Notes: a model not told the origin generated them from the letters alone. DNA of 64,000 bases from Terrisporobacter vanillatitrophus (GCF_051148895.1 NZ_CP154625.1:3844001-3908000), one strand, 5' to 3'. Numbered from the stretch's first letter, positions 1-9,351 are shown. Numbers and translations: made by a program.

Positions 1-529
1 TTGTAGAGAATGCTTTGTAAGCTAATTTTTTTCTATCTTCTAAAGTTAAAGAATTATTTTGTAATTTTTCTATTATCATAGAGTAGTCATTTACATCTAC
101 TATTACTGCCACATCTTTATAATTTTTAGCAGCAGAACGTATCATAGATGGTCCACCTATATCTATGTTTTCTATCATTTCTTCATGAGATTTTCCTGCT
201 TTTAAAGTTCCTTCAAAATCATATAGATTTACAACTACTAAATCTATTGGGTCTATATTGTGTTCATTTACAGTTGCAACATGATTTTCGTTGTCTCTTT
301 TATATAAAATTCCACCATGTATATATGGATTTAAAGTTTTTACTCTTCCATCTAATATTTCTGGGAATTTAGTTACTTCATCTATTTGTATAGCTTTTAC
401 ACCTTGTTCTTTTAACATTTTAAAAGTATTTCCTGTTGATATTACTTCATATCCTAATTTATTTAATTCTGTACAAAACTCTACTACTCCAGTTTTATCT
501 GTTACACTTACTAATGCTCTTTTAATCAT
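1..529 (-). CDS. purH: Bifunctional AICAR transformylase/IMP cyclohydrolase, N-terminal part (cut by window edge)
   Basis: Catalyses the last two steps of IMP synthesis. Only the first 176 codons are inside the window, covering the N-terminal MGS-like IMP cyclohydrolase domain. Visible family motifs are the start MIKRALVSVTDK, DGRVKTLNPYIHGG near residue 65 and the stretch KNYKDVAVIVD near residue 125. The start ATG at 529 overlaps the last 8 bases of purN, so it is the last visible gene of the purE-C-F-M-N-H operon and is probably translationally coupled. The C-terminal transformylase domain lies outside the window. Identity is firm from both sequence and operon position. Confidence 0.95.
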   Translation of the reverse strand, partial: MIKRALVSVTDKTGVVEFCTELNKLGYEVISTGNTFKMLKEQGVKAIQIDEVTKFPEILDGRVKTLNPYIHGGILYKRDNENHVATVNEHNIDPIDLVVVNLYDFEGTLKAGKSHEEMIENIDIGGPSMIRSAAKNYKDVAVIVDVNDYSMIIEKLQNNSLTLEDRKKLAYKAFST

Positions 530-1115
530 TTATATGAACCCTCCTACCTTGAACAGTTAGCTTATTTTCACAAAACATTGCTATACTTTTTGTAAGTATT
601 TCATGTTCTACGTCTAGTACCCTTGTTGCTAATTTTTTTGCATCATCATCTTGTTTAACTTCTACTGTTTTTTGCATGATTATTGGGCCTGTGTCTGCTC
701 CTTCATCAACAAAGTGAACTGTTGCTCCAGTAACTTTTGCTCCATAATCAATTACACCTTGGTGAACTTTCTCACCATAATATCCCTTACCACAAAAGGC
801 TGGTATTAATGACGGATGAATATTTATTATTCTATTTTTATACTCATTTACTAGTTTTGGACTGACTATTTTTAAATAACCAGCCAAAACCACTAAATCT
901 ACTTTATTTTCTTTTAATATTTCAATTATTTTATCTTCTTCATTTTCAAAAACAGCTTTTATATTATGATTTTTAGCTCTTTGAAGTCCGAAAGCTTCTG
1001 ATTTGTTAGAGATCACTACATTTACTTCACCATTTATAGTTTTATTTTCACAATTATCTATAACAGCTTGTAAATTAGTTCCCCCACCTGAAATTAAAAC
1101 ACCTATTTTTACCAT
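522..1115 (-). CDS. purN: Phosphoribosylglycinamide formyltransferase (GART)
   Basis: Transfers the formyl group of 10-formyl-tetrahydrofolate to GAR in purine synthesis. The 197-residue protein has the normal length for the monofunctional enzyme. The catalytic triad is in place: N98 and H100 in the INIHPSLIPAF segment and D141 in DTGPII; the N-terminal Rossmann start VLISGGGTNLQA is also typical. It overlaps purM by 7 bases and purH by 8 bases, the tight packing of the purine operon. Confidence 0.97.
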   Translation of the reverse strand: MVKIGVLISGGGTNLQAVIDNCENKTINGEVNVVISNKSEAFGLQRAKNHNIKAVFENEEDKIIEILKENKVDLVVLAGYLKIVSPKLVNEYKNRIINIHPSLIPAFCGKGYYGEKVHQGVIDYGAKVTGATVHFVDEGADTGPIIMQKTVEVKQDDDAKKLATRVLDVEHEILTKSIAMFCENKLTVQGRRVHIND

Positions 1116-2185
1116 AGTACAACACCTTCATGATCATCTACAACTTCACCTATTATATAAGCTTTGTCTTTCATTAATTCAGTGTATTTTTCCTCTATTT
1201 CAACTTCATTTTGTAAATTGTTATTATTGATGTAATTAACCACGTCCCCAGCTTCTTCTTTATCAACTACTAAGACTAAACCTACACCCATGTTAAAAGA
1301 TTTATGAAGTTCTCTTTTATCAATCATATCAAGTTTTTCTATCATTTCAAATATAGGTGGTTTTTCCCAAGAATCAGTTTTTATATTTAATCCTAATCCT
1401 TCTGGTATAACTCTAGTTATATTTTCTATTACCCCACCACCAGTGATATGAGCTATAGCTTTTATATTTTGTTTTTCTAGTAAATCTAAAACTAATTTAA
1501 CATATATTTTTGTTGGAGTTAAAAGTGCGTCACCTAAAGTCATTCCTAACTCTTTTTTATAATCACTTAAGTCCCATTTTAAAGTATCTAAGAATATTTT
1601 TCTTACAAATGAGAATCCATTACTGTGTACTCCACTTGATGATATGCCTATTAATACATCGCCTTTTTTAACATCTTTTCCGCATACTATTTTTTCTTTG
1701 TCTGCTATACCAACAGCAAATCCTGCTAAATCATATTCATCTTCAGTGTACATTCCTGGCATTTCAGCAGTTTCTCCACCTATTAATGCACATCCTGACA
1801 TTTTACATCCGTTGGCAACACCTTCAACTATTTTGTCTATATGTTCAGGGACTAACTTTCCTATTGCTATATAGTCTAAGAATAATAATGGTTTAGCACC
1901 TTGGCAAATTAAGTCATTAACGCTCATAGCAACTAAGTCTATACCTACTGTGTTATGTTTATCCATCATTTGAGCTAATTTAAGCTTTGTTCCAACACCG
2001 TCTGTTGCAGCAAGTAAAACTGGCTCCTTCATAGTTAAAAAGTCTTTTAAACTATATAATCCACTGAAATTTCCTAAGTCACCTATTACGTTCTTATCAT
2101 AAGTTCCTTTAATTTTATTTTTTATTAAGTTTACAGCTCTATTTCCTTCATCTATATTTACACCTGATTGTTCATAAGTTAGCAT
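1109..2185 (-). CDS. purM: Phosphoribosylformylglycinamidine cyclo-ligase (AIR synthetase)
   Basis: ATP-dependent ring closure of FGAM to AIR. The 358-residue protein has the AIRS family landmarks: a nucleotide-binding AATDGVGTK segment near residue 60, GAKPLLFLDYIA near residue 97, GGETAEMPGMY near 137 and the C-terminal domain motif HITGGGVIENI near 250. Length is normal. It overlaps purF by 7 bases and purN by 7 bases, so it is expressed as part of the same polycistron. Confidence 0.97.
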   Translation of the reverse strand: MLTYEQSGVNIDEGNRAVNLIKNKIKGTYDKNVIGDLGNFSGLYSLKDFLTMKEPVLLAATDGVGTKLKLAQMMDKHNTVGIDLVAMSVNDLICQGAKPLLFLDYIAIGKLVPEHIDKIVEGVANGCKMSGCALIGGETAEMPGMYTEDEYDLAGFAVGIADKEKIVCGKDVKKGDVLIGISSSGVHSNGFSFVRKIFLDTLKWDLSDYKKELGMTLGDALLTPTKIYVKLVLDLLEKQNIKAIAHITGGGVIENITRVIPEGLGLNIKTDSWEKPPIFEMIEKLDMIDKRELHKSFNMGVGLVLVVDKEEAGDVVNYINNNNLQNEVEIEEKYTELMKDKAYIIGEVVDDHEGVVLW

Positions 2186-3549
2186 GATGTTTCTTCCCCC
2201 TTGTCTATTTTCTTAACTGGATAATCTCCATCAAAGCAAGCTTTGCAGAAGTTGAATGGTTCATCAACTGCGTCTAGCATTCCTTCTATATCTAAGAATT
2301 TTAACGAGTCACATCCTATAAACTCTATCATTTCTTCCACACTCTTGTTTGATGCTATCAGTTTAGATCTGTTTGGTGTATCTATTCCGTAATAGCAAGA
2401 ATATTTAACTGGAGGTGATGTTATTCTTAAATGTATTTCTTTTGCCCCAGCTTCTCTAAGTGATTTCACTAATAGTTTAGATGTTGTTCCTCTAACTATT
2501 GAGTCATCTACTAGAACTATTGATTTTCCTTTTATAACTCTTGATAAAGGATTAAGTTTTATCTTAACTCCTAATTCTCTTTCTTCTTGAGTAGGTTTTA
2601 TAAATGTTCTTCCTACATATCTATTTTTTACTAAAGCTTCAGCCACTGGAATTTTACTAGCATTTGCATATCCTATTGCACCTGGCCACCCCGAGTCTGG
2701 TACTGGAACTACCATGTCTGCATTTATAGCATCATCTTGCGCTAGTATTTCTCCTGACTTAACTCTAAATTCATAAGCATTTACATCGTCAATAGTTGCA
2801 TCATTTCTAGCAAAGTAAATATGTTCAAATATACAACTTTTTTTCATTGATTTATAATTTTCACTGAAATTATATGATTTTAATTGTCCGTCCTGTATTA
2901 CTACTATTTCCCCTGGTTCCACGTCTCTGATTATTTCCCCGCCTAATATATCTATTGCACAGTTTTCTGATGCTAAAATATATTGATCATCTTTTTTACC
3001 TAAAATTAAAGGTCTAAATCCAAATGGATCTCTAACTCCTATTAATTCATTATCACTCATTATTACAAGTGAATACGCCCCTTTTATATAATCCATTGTA
3101 AGCTTTAAACTTTCTACTATATTCCCCTTATAGTATCTAGCAAGTATATAAAGGATTACTTCTGTATCAGTGTTGCTTGTGAACATGTATCCATCTTCTT
3201 CAAGCATATCTTTTAATGTTTGAGCATTTACTAAGTTTCCATTATGAGCTAATGCAAGTCTTCTTTTTCTCACACTTCCTACTAATGGTTGACAGTTAGC
3301 AAAAGAACTTCCTCCTGCTGTAGAATATCTAACATGAGCAATACCCATATTACCTTGTAATTGTTCTAACTTTTTAGGTGTAAAAACATCACCTACAAGT
3401 CCCATATCTTTGTAATAGTTTATTTCTTCCCCATCAGATACTGCCATCCCACAACTTTCTTGTCCTCTATGTTGTATAGAATATAATGAATAATATAGCT
3501 GCTTTGATATGTCTTTATCTTTAGAGTAAATTCCTACAACTCCGCACAT
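2179..3549 (-). CDS. purF: Amidophosphoribosyltransferase (glutamine PRPP amidotransferase)
   Basis: First committed step of purine synthesis: PRPP plus glutamine gives phosphoribosylamine. The 456-residue protein begins MCGVVGIYS, so removal of Met would expose the nucleophilic Cys directly, with no propeptide. The PRPP loop VDDSIVRGTTS is near residue 345. Four cysteines align (from memory) with the [4Fe-4S] ligands of the B. subtilis enzyme: in SCIFEHIYF, SCYYGIDTP and FCKACF. Cluster-containing PurF combined with no propeptide is a point of interest. It overlaps purM by 7 bases and follows purC by 16 bases. Confidence 0.97.
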   Translation of the reverse strand: MCGVVGIYSKDKDISKQLYYSLYSIQHRGQESCGMAVSDGEEINYYKDMGLVGDVFTPKKLEQLQGNMGIAHVRYSTAGGSSFANCQPLVGSVRKRRLALAHNGNLVNAQTLKDMLEEDGYMFTSNTDTEVILYILARYYKGNIVESLKLTMDYIKGAYSLVIMSDNELIGVRDPFGFRPLILGKKDDQYILASENCAIDILGGEIIRDVEPGEIVVIQDGQLKSYNFSENYKSMKKSCIFEHIYFARNDATIDDVNAYEFRVKSGEILAQDDAINADMVVPVPDSGWPGAIGYANASKIPVAEALVKNRYVGRTFIKPTQEERELGVKIKLNPLSRVIKGKSIVLVDDSIVRGTTSKLLVKSLREAGAKEIHLRITSPPVKYSCYYGIDTPNRSKLIASNKSVEEMIEFIGCDSLKFLDIEGMLDAVDEPFNFCKACFDGDYPVKKIDKGEETSC

Positions 3550-3565
3550 GTGAAATCCTCCTAAA

Positions 3566-4261
3566 TTATTTATTTAACCTTGCTAATACTTCTTCGTAAC
3601 CTTGAACTAAGTCTCCAAGATCTCTTCTAAATCTGTCTTTATCTAATTTTTCATTAGTATTTACATCCCAAAGTCTGCAAGTATCAGGTGAAATTTCATC
3701 TGCTAATATTACATTTCCATTTACATCTTTTCCAAACTCAAGTTTAAAATCAACTAATTTTAAATCCATTTTCAAGAAGAATTTCTTCATTAGTTCATTT
3801 ATTTTTAAAGTTTGAGTTCTTAAGAAATCTATTTCTTCTCTAGTTGCTAATTTTAATGCAACTGCATGATCATCATTTAATAGTGGATCTCCAAAGTCGT
3901 CGTTTTTGTATGACATTTCAAATATAGGTGTATCTAATACTATTCCTTCTTCTACTCCATATCTCTTGCAAAACGAACCTGCTGTGATATTTCTTACTAT
4001 TACTTCTAATGGTAGTATTTCCACTTTTTTAACTAGCATTTCTCTATCAGATAGGCTTTTTATGAAGTGTGATTCTATTCCTTCTTTTGCTAACTCTTCA
4101 AACATAATAGTTGAGATTTTATTATTTAATATTCCCTTTGAAGCTATTTCTGCTTTTTTCTCTCCATTAAATGCTGTAGCATCGTCTTTGTAGTAAACTA
4201 CAAACTCATTTTCATTTTCTGTACTAAATATTTTTTTTGCTTTTCCTTCGTATAATAACAT
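3566..4261 (-). CDS. purC: SAICAR synthetase
   Basis: Condenses CAIR with aspartate using ATP. The 231-residue protein starts MLLYEGKAKKIF, the family N-terminus that binds nucleotide, and has the signature segments VRNITAGSF near residue 89 and DEISPDTCRLWD near 190. Length is that of the monofunctional bacterial enzyme. It lies 5 bases after purE and 16 bases before purF. Confidence 0.97.
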   Translation of the reverse strand: MLLYEGKAKKIFSTENENEFVVYYKDDATAFNGEKKAEIASKGILNNKISTIMFEELAKEGIESHFIKSLSDREMLVKKVEILPLEVIVRNITAGSFCKRYGVEEGIVLDTPIFEMSYKNDDFGDPLLNDDHAVALKLATREEIDFLRTQTLKINELMKKFFLKMDLKLVDFKLEFGKDVNGNVILADEISPDTCRLWDVNTNEKLDKDRFRRDLGDLVQGYEEVLARLNK

Positions 4262-4266
4262 GTTAA

Positions 4267-4743
4267 TTACCCCCTTAAACTTTCATCATCATTTAAAACT
4301 TTTTGTGCCATTTCTTTTCTATATGATTTTAAATCCTCTTTTAACTTCGGATATTTTATACTCATTATTTGCATTGCCATTAAAACTGCGTTTAGGCCAG
4401 AATCAATTGTAACAGTGGCTACTGGTATTCCACTTGGCATTTGTACCATTGATAAAAGTGAATCTAATCCATCCATTGTAGAAGATTTTATTGGTAATCC
4501 TACTACTGGAATTAATGTATTTGCTGCTATTACACCCGGTAGATGTGCTGCTTTTCCTGCTGCTGCTATTATTACATCAACCTCATTATCTATTCCTTGT
4601 ATAAACCCTTCTAACTCTCTTGGTGTTCTATGAGCTGACAAAACACGAACAATTACTTCAACATTATATTTCTTTAAGAAGTTTATCCCCTCTTCTAATT
4701 TAGGATAGTCTGACTTAGATCCCATAACTACTGCTACCTTCAT
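4267..4743 (-). CDS. purE: N5-carboxyaminoimidazole ribonucleotide mutase, class I PurE
   Basis: Interconverts N5-CAIR and CAIR. The 158-residue protein has the class I PurE active-site loops GSKSD near residue 8 and SAHRTPRE near 41, plus AAAGKAAHLPGV near 80. Class I PurE normally needs a PurK partner, which is not in this window. First gene of the purE-C-F-M-N-H operon; a good Shine-Dalgarno (GAGGAGG on the minus strand) precedes the ATG. Candidate PurR boxes lie 20-160 bases upstream. Confidence 0.97.
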   Translation of the reverse strand: MKVAVVMGSKSDYPKLEEGINFLKKYNVEVIVRVLSAHRTPRELEGFIQGIDNEVDVIIAAAGKAAHLPGVIAANTLIPVVGLPIKSSTMDGLDSLLSMVQMPSGIPVATVTIDSGLNAVLMAMQIMSIKYPKLKEDLKSYRKEMAQKVLNDDESLRG

Positions 4744-4763
4744 TATATTCCTCCTCTATTATA

Positions 4764-4806
4764 TTAACGAATATTATTTTTTTATTATTCGTTATATTGT
4801 ACGAAC
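4764..4806 (-). promoter_or_regulatory. Candidate PurR box upstream of purE
   Basis: An inverted pair of CGAA cores (CGAA at 4768-4771, TTCG at 4788-4791) is separated by 16 bases, and a third element ACGAACTATT follows at 4801-4810. The Bacillus PurR box is a pair of inverted CCGAAC-type elements about 16-17 bases apart, so the geometry fits. The same ACGAACTATT recurs in front of the nearby permease. No purine riboswitch was seen in this leader, which makes protein control likely. Inference from motif and context only. Confidence 0.5.
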
Positions 4807-4973
4807 TATTATATAAATATTTTATAATAATATTTATTTTTTATCAATAGAAATATCATATTTTATTAATATATTTAATATTAAATATACGTATATTGTC
4901 GAATTATTATTACTTAAAAATTAATAACAATCGTTTTTATAATTGTTTTTCTGTATATTCTTTTATTAAATTC

Positions 4974-5015
4974 AAAAAAAGAGCTATCTAACTTTAAATA
5001 GTTAAATAACTCTTT
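4974..5015 (-). terminator. Intrinsic terminator after the NCS2 permease gene
   Basis: A 16-bp stem (4978-4993 with 5000-5015, two G-U pairs on the minus-strand RNA) with a 6-base loop is followed by a run of U on the minus strand. It lies just after the permease stop codon. Confidence 0.85.
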
Positions 5016-5028
5016 CAAATTTTATATT

Positions 5029-6354
5029 TTATCCTAAAAGTATGAATTTTATAATGAATAAGATTGATAAAATTATCATAGATAAGTTTACTTCATCTTT
5101 TCTATTTGTAGCTAATTTTAATAATGTGTAAGATAATATCCCGAATATTATCCCATCTCCAATACTATTTGTAAGTGGCATAAACGAGAAAGTTATAAAT
5201 GCTGGTATGGCATTTGTAAAATCAGAGAAATCAATTTTATTAAGTGATCCTGCCATCATTACCCCAACTATTATTAATACAGCTGAAGTGGCTTGTGTTG
5301 GTATTGCAACAAACAATGGAGCAAATAATAATGATAAAATAAACAGTATTCCTGTTGTTATAGCAGTTAAACCAGTTTTTCCACCTTCTCCAATTCCTGC
5401 TGCACTTTCTATAAATGAAGTTACTGTTGATGTTCCAAGTAAAGCTCCTGTAGTTGTTCCTATAGCATCAGCTAACATAGCTTCTTTAACCCTTGGCATA
5501 TTTCCATTTTCATCTAAAAGGTTTCCTTTTTCAGCAACACCTACTAAGCATCCTACTGTATCAAATAAATCAACAAATAATAATGTAAATACTACTATTC
5601 CCATATTTAAACTAAATATTTCATTAGGATTTACTGAGAATGCTTGTAAAAATACTGGTTTTAACGAAGGTATACTAAGAGACATTATACCTTCTGGTAG
5701 ACCCACTAATTTAAGCCCCATTCCTATAACAGATATTACTACTATAGAAATTAATAATGCACCTTTTTTGTTTTTAGCAACTAATACTCCTGTTACTAAT
5801 AATCCGAATAATGTTAATATAACTAATGGATCGTGTAAATTTCCTAAACTTCCATCAACTATTATACTTGCATTTTTTAATCCTATATAAGCTATGAATA
5901 AACCAACACCTGCTGTTACAGCATATTTTAAGTTTGTTGGTATACATTCAATTATTTTTTCTCTTAAATTTGTTACTGTAAGCAGAATAAATATAAGCCC
6001 TTCTATAAATACTGCCATAAGAGCAAATTGCCATGAATATCCCATTTGTAAAACTATTGTATTGGCAAAGAATACATTTAATCCCATACCTGGAGCTAAT
6101 GCTATTGGATAATTTGCTAAAATCCCCATGATGAAAGTTGCTATTGCTGCTGATAGAGCTGTTGCAACAAATACTGCTCCTTGATCCATTCCGGTTTGAG
6201 AAAGTATTGATGGGTTAACTACTAATATATATGCCATAGTCATAAATGTAGTTATTCCTGCCATTACTTCTGTTTTTGTATCTGTATTATTTTCCTCTAA
6301 TTTAAAAACTTTCTGTAGTAAATTTTCTTTTTTTGATTTTGATGTCATTTCCAT
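5029..6354 (-). CDS. NCS2/AzgA-type purine permease (probable guanine/hypoxanthine transporter)
   Basis: Integral membrane nucleobase importer with about a dozen hydrophobic segments. Family landmarks are ALAPGMGLNVFFA near residue 85 and the substrate-site region LLGTSTVTSFIESAAG near residue 310, typical of the AzgA/PbuG branch of NCS2 rather than the uracil/xanthine branch. The frame is open to a GTG at 6366 and an ATG at 6363, but the sequence GGGTGAT at 6362-6368 is a near-perfect Shine-Dalgarno placed 7 bases before the ATG at 6354, so I chose that start (441 residues). Located beside purine synthesis genes and with CGAAC-type motifs upstream, it is likely controlled with the purine operon. 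Exact substrate is inferred. Confidence 0.9.
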   Translation of the reverse strand: MEMTSKSKKENLLQKVFKLEENNTDTKTEVMAGITTFMTMAYILVVNPSILSQTGMDQGAVFVATALSAAIATFIMGILANYPIALAPGMGLNVFFANTIVLQMGYSWQFALMAVFIEGLIFILLTVTNLREKIIECIPTNLKYAVTAGVGLFIAYIGLKNASIIVDGSLGNLHDPLVILTLFGLLVTGVLVAKNKKGALLISIVVISVIGMGLKLVGLPEGIMSLSIPSLKPVFLQAFSVNPNEIFSLNMGIVVFTLLFVDLFDTVGCLVGVAEKGNLLDENGNMPRVKEAMLADAIGTTTGALLGTSTVTSFIESAAGIGEGGKTGLTAITTGILFILSLLFAPLFVAIPTQATSAVLIIVGVMMAGSLNKIDFSDFTNAIPAFITFSFMPLTNSIGDGIIFGILSYTLLKLATNRKDEVNLSMIILSILFIIKFILLG

Positions 6355-6437
6355 AATTATCATCACCCTATTCCATATATTTTATTGGATTAATGTTCCA
6401 TATATAACTTATTTTCGGTTGAAAAACAAGCTTTTTT

Positions 6438-6571
6438 GTTCGTGTTTATGAGTACAATAATAGAATAACATCTCATATATTTACTGTCAATATACATTTT
6501 TGATTTTAGCGAACATTTTTTTATTTTTTACATTTTTTCATAGATATTTATACAATAAATACGAACTATTC
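6438..6571 (-). promoter_or_regulatory. CGAAC-type motifs upstream of the purine permease
   Basis: The 6367-6637 gap holds TTGTTCGT near 6437-6444, GCGAACAT near 6508-6515 and TACGAACTATT near 6560-6570. The last matches the element in front of purE. Spacings do not fit the standard 16-17 base inverted pair, so this is a weaker PurR-box candidate than the one at purE. I looked for a purine riboswitch core here and saw none. Confidence 0.3.
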
Positions 6572-6637
6572 ATTATATTTTATGTTATTTTGCATAAAAA
6601 ATAGAGACAATAAGCTTTAACTTCTTATCTTTGTTTT

Positions 6638-7666
6638 TTAATCTACTTTATTAAATTCTTCTTCTGTACCTGGAATTTTTATTTCTCCATTTTTAACTTT
6701 ATCTGACATAGTATTTACATAGTCTATTACATCTTGAGGAACTAAATTTTTTGTAGATTCAGGTATACCAACACCATCTTCTTTTAATCCATATACTTTA
6801 GCTTCTCCACCAGATAGTTTTCCATCTTTAAATTCTTTAACTGTATCATATACACCAACATTAACTTTTTTCAAAGCTGATGTTAGAACATTCTTTGGTG
6901 CTAAGTCACTTTGATCTTTATCTACACCTATTGCATATTTATTTTGTTCTTTAGCTGACTCTATAGCTCCTACACCTGTACCACCTGCTGCTGAAAGGAT
7001 TACATCTACACTATTTGAATACATTTGATTTGCTATAGATTTACCTTTTGCTGCATCTGCAAAAGTTCCAGCAAATTGAATTTGTACATCTACATCATTA
7101 TTAGCTTGGTCTACACCATATTCATATCCATATAAAAATCTATATATTATTGAATTTTCCATTCCTCCTATAAAACCAACTTTATTAGTTTTGGTCATTT
7201 TGCCTGCTATTAGTCCAGCTAAAAAAGTAGCTTCATTTTCTTTAAATAATATAGGCGTTATATTTTGAGGTATTGTATCATAAGTTTCATCTATTATAGC
7301 GAAACTTAAATCTGGATAATTTTCTGCTTGGGTTTTAATATCTTCTACCATGGTGTTACCAACACCTATTATCAAATCCATTCCATCATCAGCTAAGGTT
7401 TCTATATTTCCAATATACTCGGAAGCCTGTTTTGATTCTATTACTTTTACTTCTACTCCTAATTCTTTCTGTGCTTTTTGTAAACCTTCCCATGCACTTT
7501 GGTTAAAAGATTCATCATTTATTCCACCTACATCTGCAACCATTCCTACCTTTATAGCTTTATTATCCTTTGTTTCTGTGTTATCTTTTTTATTTGTACA
7601 TCCTACTAAATTCATTGTACCTATTAGTATTGCTGAACTTAATGCCACAATCTTCTTATAATTCAT
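6638..7666 (-). CDS. BMP/PnrA-family lipoprotein, probable purine nucleoside-binding protein
   Basis: Substrate-binding lipoprotein of the basic membrane protein family (BmpA/TmpC/PnrA). The N-terminus has a charged start, a hydrophobic stretch and the lipobox LVGC with the lipidated Cys at residue 23. Family motifs include VADVGGINDESFNQSAWEG near residue 44 and GGMENSIIYRF near 165. Known PnrA members bind purine nucleosides, and the gene lies between a purine permease and guaBA, which supports that role. No ABC permease or ATPase genes are next to it, so its transporter must be encoded elsewhere. Length 342 is normal. Confidence 0.9.
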   Translation of the reverse strand: MNYKKIVALSSAILIGTMNLVGCTNKKDNTETKDNKAIKVGMVADVGGINDESFNQSAWEGLQKAQKELGVEVKVIESKQASEYIGNIETLADDGMDLIIGVGNTMVEDIKTQAENYPDLSFAIIDETYDTIPQNITPILFKENEATFLAGLIAGKMTKTNKVGFIGGMENSIIYRFLYGYEYGVDQANNDVDVQIQFAGTFADAAKGKSIANQMYSNSVDVILSAAGGTGVGAIESAKEQNKYAIGVDKDQSDLAPKNVLTSALKKVNVGVYDTVKEFKDGKLSGGEAKVYGLKEDGVGIPESTKNLVPQDVIDYVNTMSDKVKNGEIKIPGTEEEFNKVD

Positions 7667-7772
7667 ATTATGCCTCCTGTCATTTTAATAATTGTGTATG
7701 TACTATGTTTTATAAAGCTTTGGCATTCATAATATTATTATTTCAATAAGTTTATAAATTAATTACAAAAAA

Positions 7773-7812
7773 TAAAAAAAAGACAAATAACAATGCGTAT
7801 TTGTCTTTTTTA
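7773..7812 (-). terminator. Terminator after guaA
   Basis: Perfect 12-bp stem (7778-7789 with 7798-7809), 8-base loop, followed on the minus strand by a U run. It lies 10 bases after the guaA stop. Confidence 0.9.
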
Positions 7813-7818
7813 CTTATA

Positions 7819-9351
7819 TTATTCCCACTCTATCGTTCCTGGTGGTTTTGAAGTTATATCATAAACTACTCTGTTTGCTCCATCAACTTCATTTACTATT
7901 CTGTTTGATATTTTTTCTAAAACATCATATGGCATTTTATACCAGTCAGAAGTCATTCCGTCAGAAGATGTTACTGCTCTTAAACCTACTAAGTAAGCAT
8001 AAGTTCTTTCATCTCCCATAACTCCTACAGTTTTTACATCTGGTAATGTAGCAAATGCTTGCCAAATTTCTTTGTATAAACCTGCTTTTTTAAGTTCTTC
8101 CATATATATAGCATCAGCTTCTCTTAAGATATCACATCTCTCTTTTGTAACTTCACCTATAACTCTTATTCCAAGTCCTGGTCCTGGGAATGGATGTCTG
8201 AATATTAATCCTTCTTCTATTCCAAGTTCTAAACCTATTTTTCTAACTTCATCTTTGAACAACTCTCTTAATGGTTCTACTATTTGGAATTCTATATCTT
8301 CAGGTATTCCACCAACATTGTGATGAGATTTTATTGTAGCAGCTTCTCCATGTCCACTTTCTACAACGTCTGGATATATAGTTCCTTGTACTAAGAAATC
8401 CATTTTCCCAAGTTTATTTGATTCTTCTTCAAATACTCTTATGAACTCTTCACCTATTATTTTTCTCTTAGATTCTGGTTCTGTTACACCTTTTAATTTC
8501 CCTAAGAATCTATCTTCACAGTTAACTCTTATTAAGTTCATATCAAACTTATCTCTGAATATTCTTTCTACGTCATTACCTTCATTTTTTCTAAGTAATC
8601 CATGGTCAACGAATACACAAGTTAAGTTGTCTCCTATAGCCTTATGAACAAGTGCTGCTGCAACTGACGAGTCAACTCCACCACTTAAAGCACATAATAC
8701 TTTTTTATCACCTATTGTTTCTTTTAACTCTTTTATCTTATCATTTATAAATGAATCCGTAGTCCAATCTCCACTTACTTCACAAACATTATATAGGAAG
8801 TTTTTAAGTATTTTATATCCTTCTAAACAATGTTCAACTTCTGGATGGAATTGTACTCCATAAAGATTTTTTTCTTTGTTTTCTACTGCTGCAACAGGAC
8901 AATCAGCTGTATAAGCTATTACTTCAAATCCTTCTGCTACAGTATCAACTAAATCTGTATGACTCATCCAAACTGTATTAGTTGTCATTCCTTCAAATAA
9001 TTTTGATTCTTTATATGTTATAGATGTTTTTCCATACTCTTTTTCAGCTGTATTACCTTTTCTAACAACACCACCTAAAACGTGCGACATTATTTGATGT
9101 CCGTAACATATTCCAAGTATTGGTACTCCTATTTCAAATATTTCTTTTGATATTGTTGGAGAATCCACTAAATATGCACTATTAGGTCCTCCTGTAAATA
9201 TTATCCCTTTAGGATTTTTAGCTTTTATAGTTTCTATATCTGTAGTATATGGTATTATCTCACAATATACGTTATTTTCTCTTACCCTTCTTGCTATTAA
9301 CTGATTGTATTGACCCCCAAAGTCAACGACTAATACTAATTCATGTTTCAT
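7819..9351 (-). CDS. guaA: GMP synthase (glutamine-hydrolysing)
   Basis: Converts XMP to GMP using glutamine and ATP. The 510-residue protein has both halves: the class I amidotransferase domain with the nucleophile Cys in GICYGHQ near residue 83 and the His/Glu motif QFHPEVEH near 168, then the ATP-pyrophosphatase domain with the P-loop SGGVDSS near 225, and the C-terminal dimerisation domain ending TIEWE. It shares one base with the guaB stop codon (TAATG), so the two are translationally coupled and both fall under the guanine riboswitch. Confidence 0.98.
   Translation of the reverse strand: MKHELVLVVDFGGQYNQLIARRVRENNVYCEIIPYTTDIETIKAKNPKGIIFTGGPNSAYLVDSPTISKEIFEIGVPILGICYGHQIMSHVLGGVVRKGNTAEKEYGKTSITYKESKLFEGMTTNTVWMSHTDLVDTVAEGFEVIAYTADCPVAAVENKEKNLYGVQFHPEVEHCLEGYKILKNFLYNVCEVSGDWTTDSFINDKIKELKETIGDKKVLCALSGGVDSSVAAALVHKAIGDNLTCVFVDHGLLRKNEGNDVERIFRDKFDMNLIRVNCEDRFLGKLKGVTEPESKRKIIGEEFIRVFEEESNKLGKMDFLVQGTIYPDVVESGHGEAATIKSHHNVGGIPEDIEFQIVEPLRELFKDEVRKIGLELGIEEGLIFRHPFPGPGLGIRVIGEVTKERCDILREADAIYMEELKKAGLYKEIWQAFATLPDVKTVGVMGDERTYAYLVGLRAVTSSDGMTSDWYKMPYDVLEKISNRIVNEVDGANRVVYDITSKPPGTIEWE

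Noticed and set aside
5207..5890. Long open frame (227 codons) on the plus strand
   Set aside because: It lies antisense within the clear NCS2 permease gene, has no ribosome binding site and a composition typical of a reverse-strand shadow (many Ser/Thr/Pro/Asn).
6367..6637. Purine riboswitch upstream of the permease
   Set aside because: I looked for the TTTCTACC and CCGTAAA core blocks and did not find them; only CGAAC motifs are present.
6595..6640. Terminator after the BMP lipoprotein gene
   Set aside because: A partial stem (AGATAAG with CTTAT..TCT) followed by U is visible on the minus strand, but pairing is interrupted and weak, so I did not list it.
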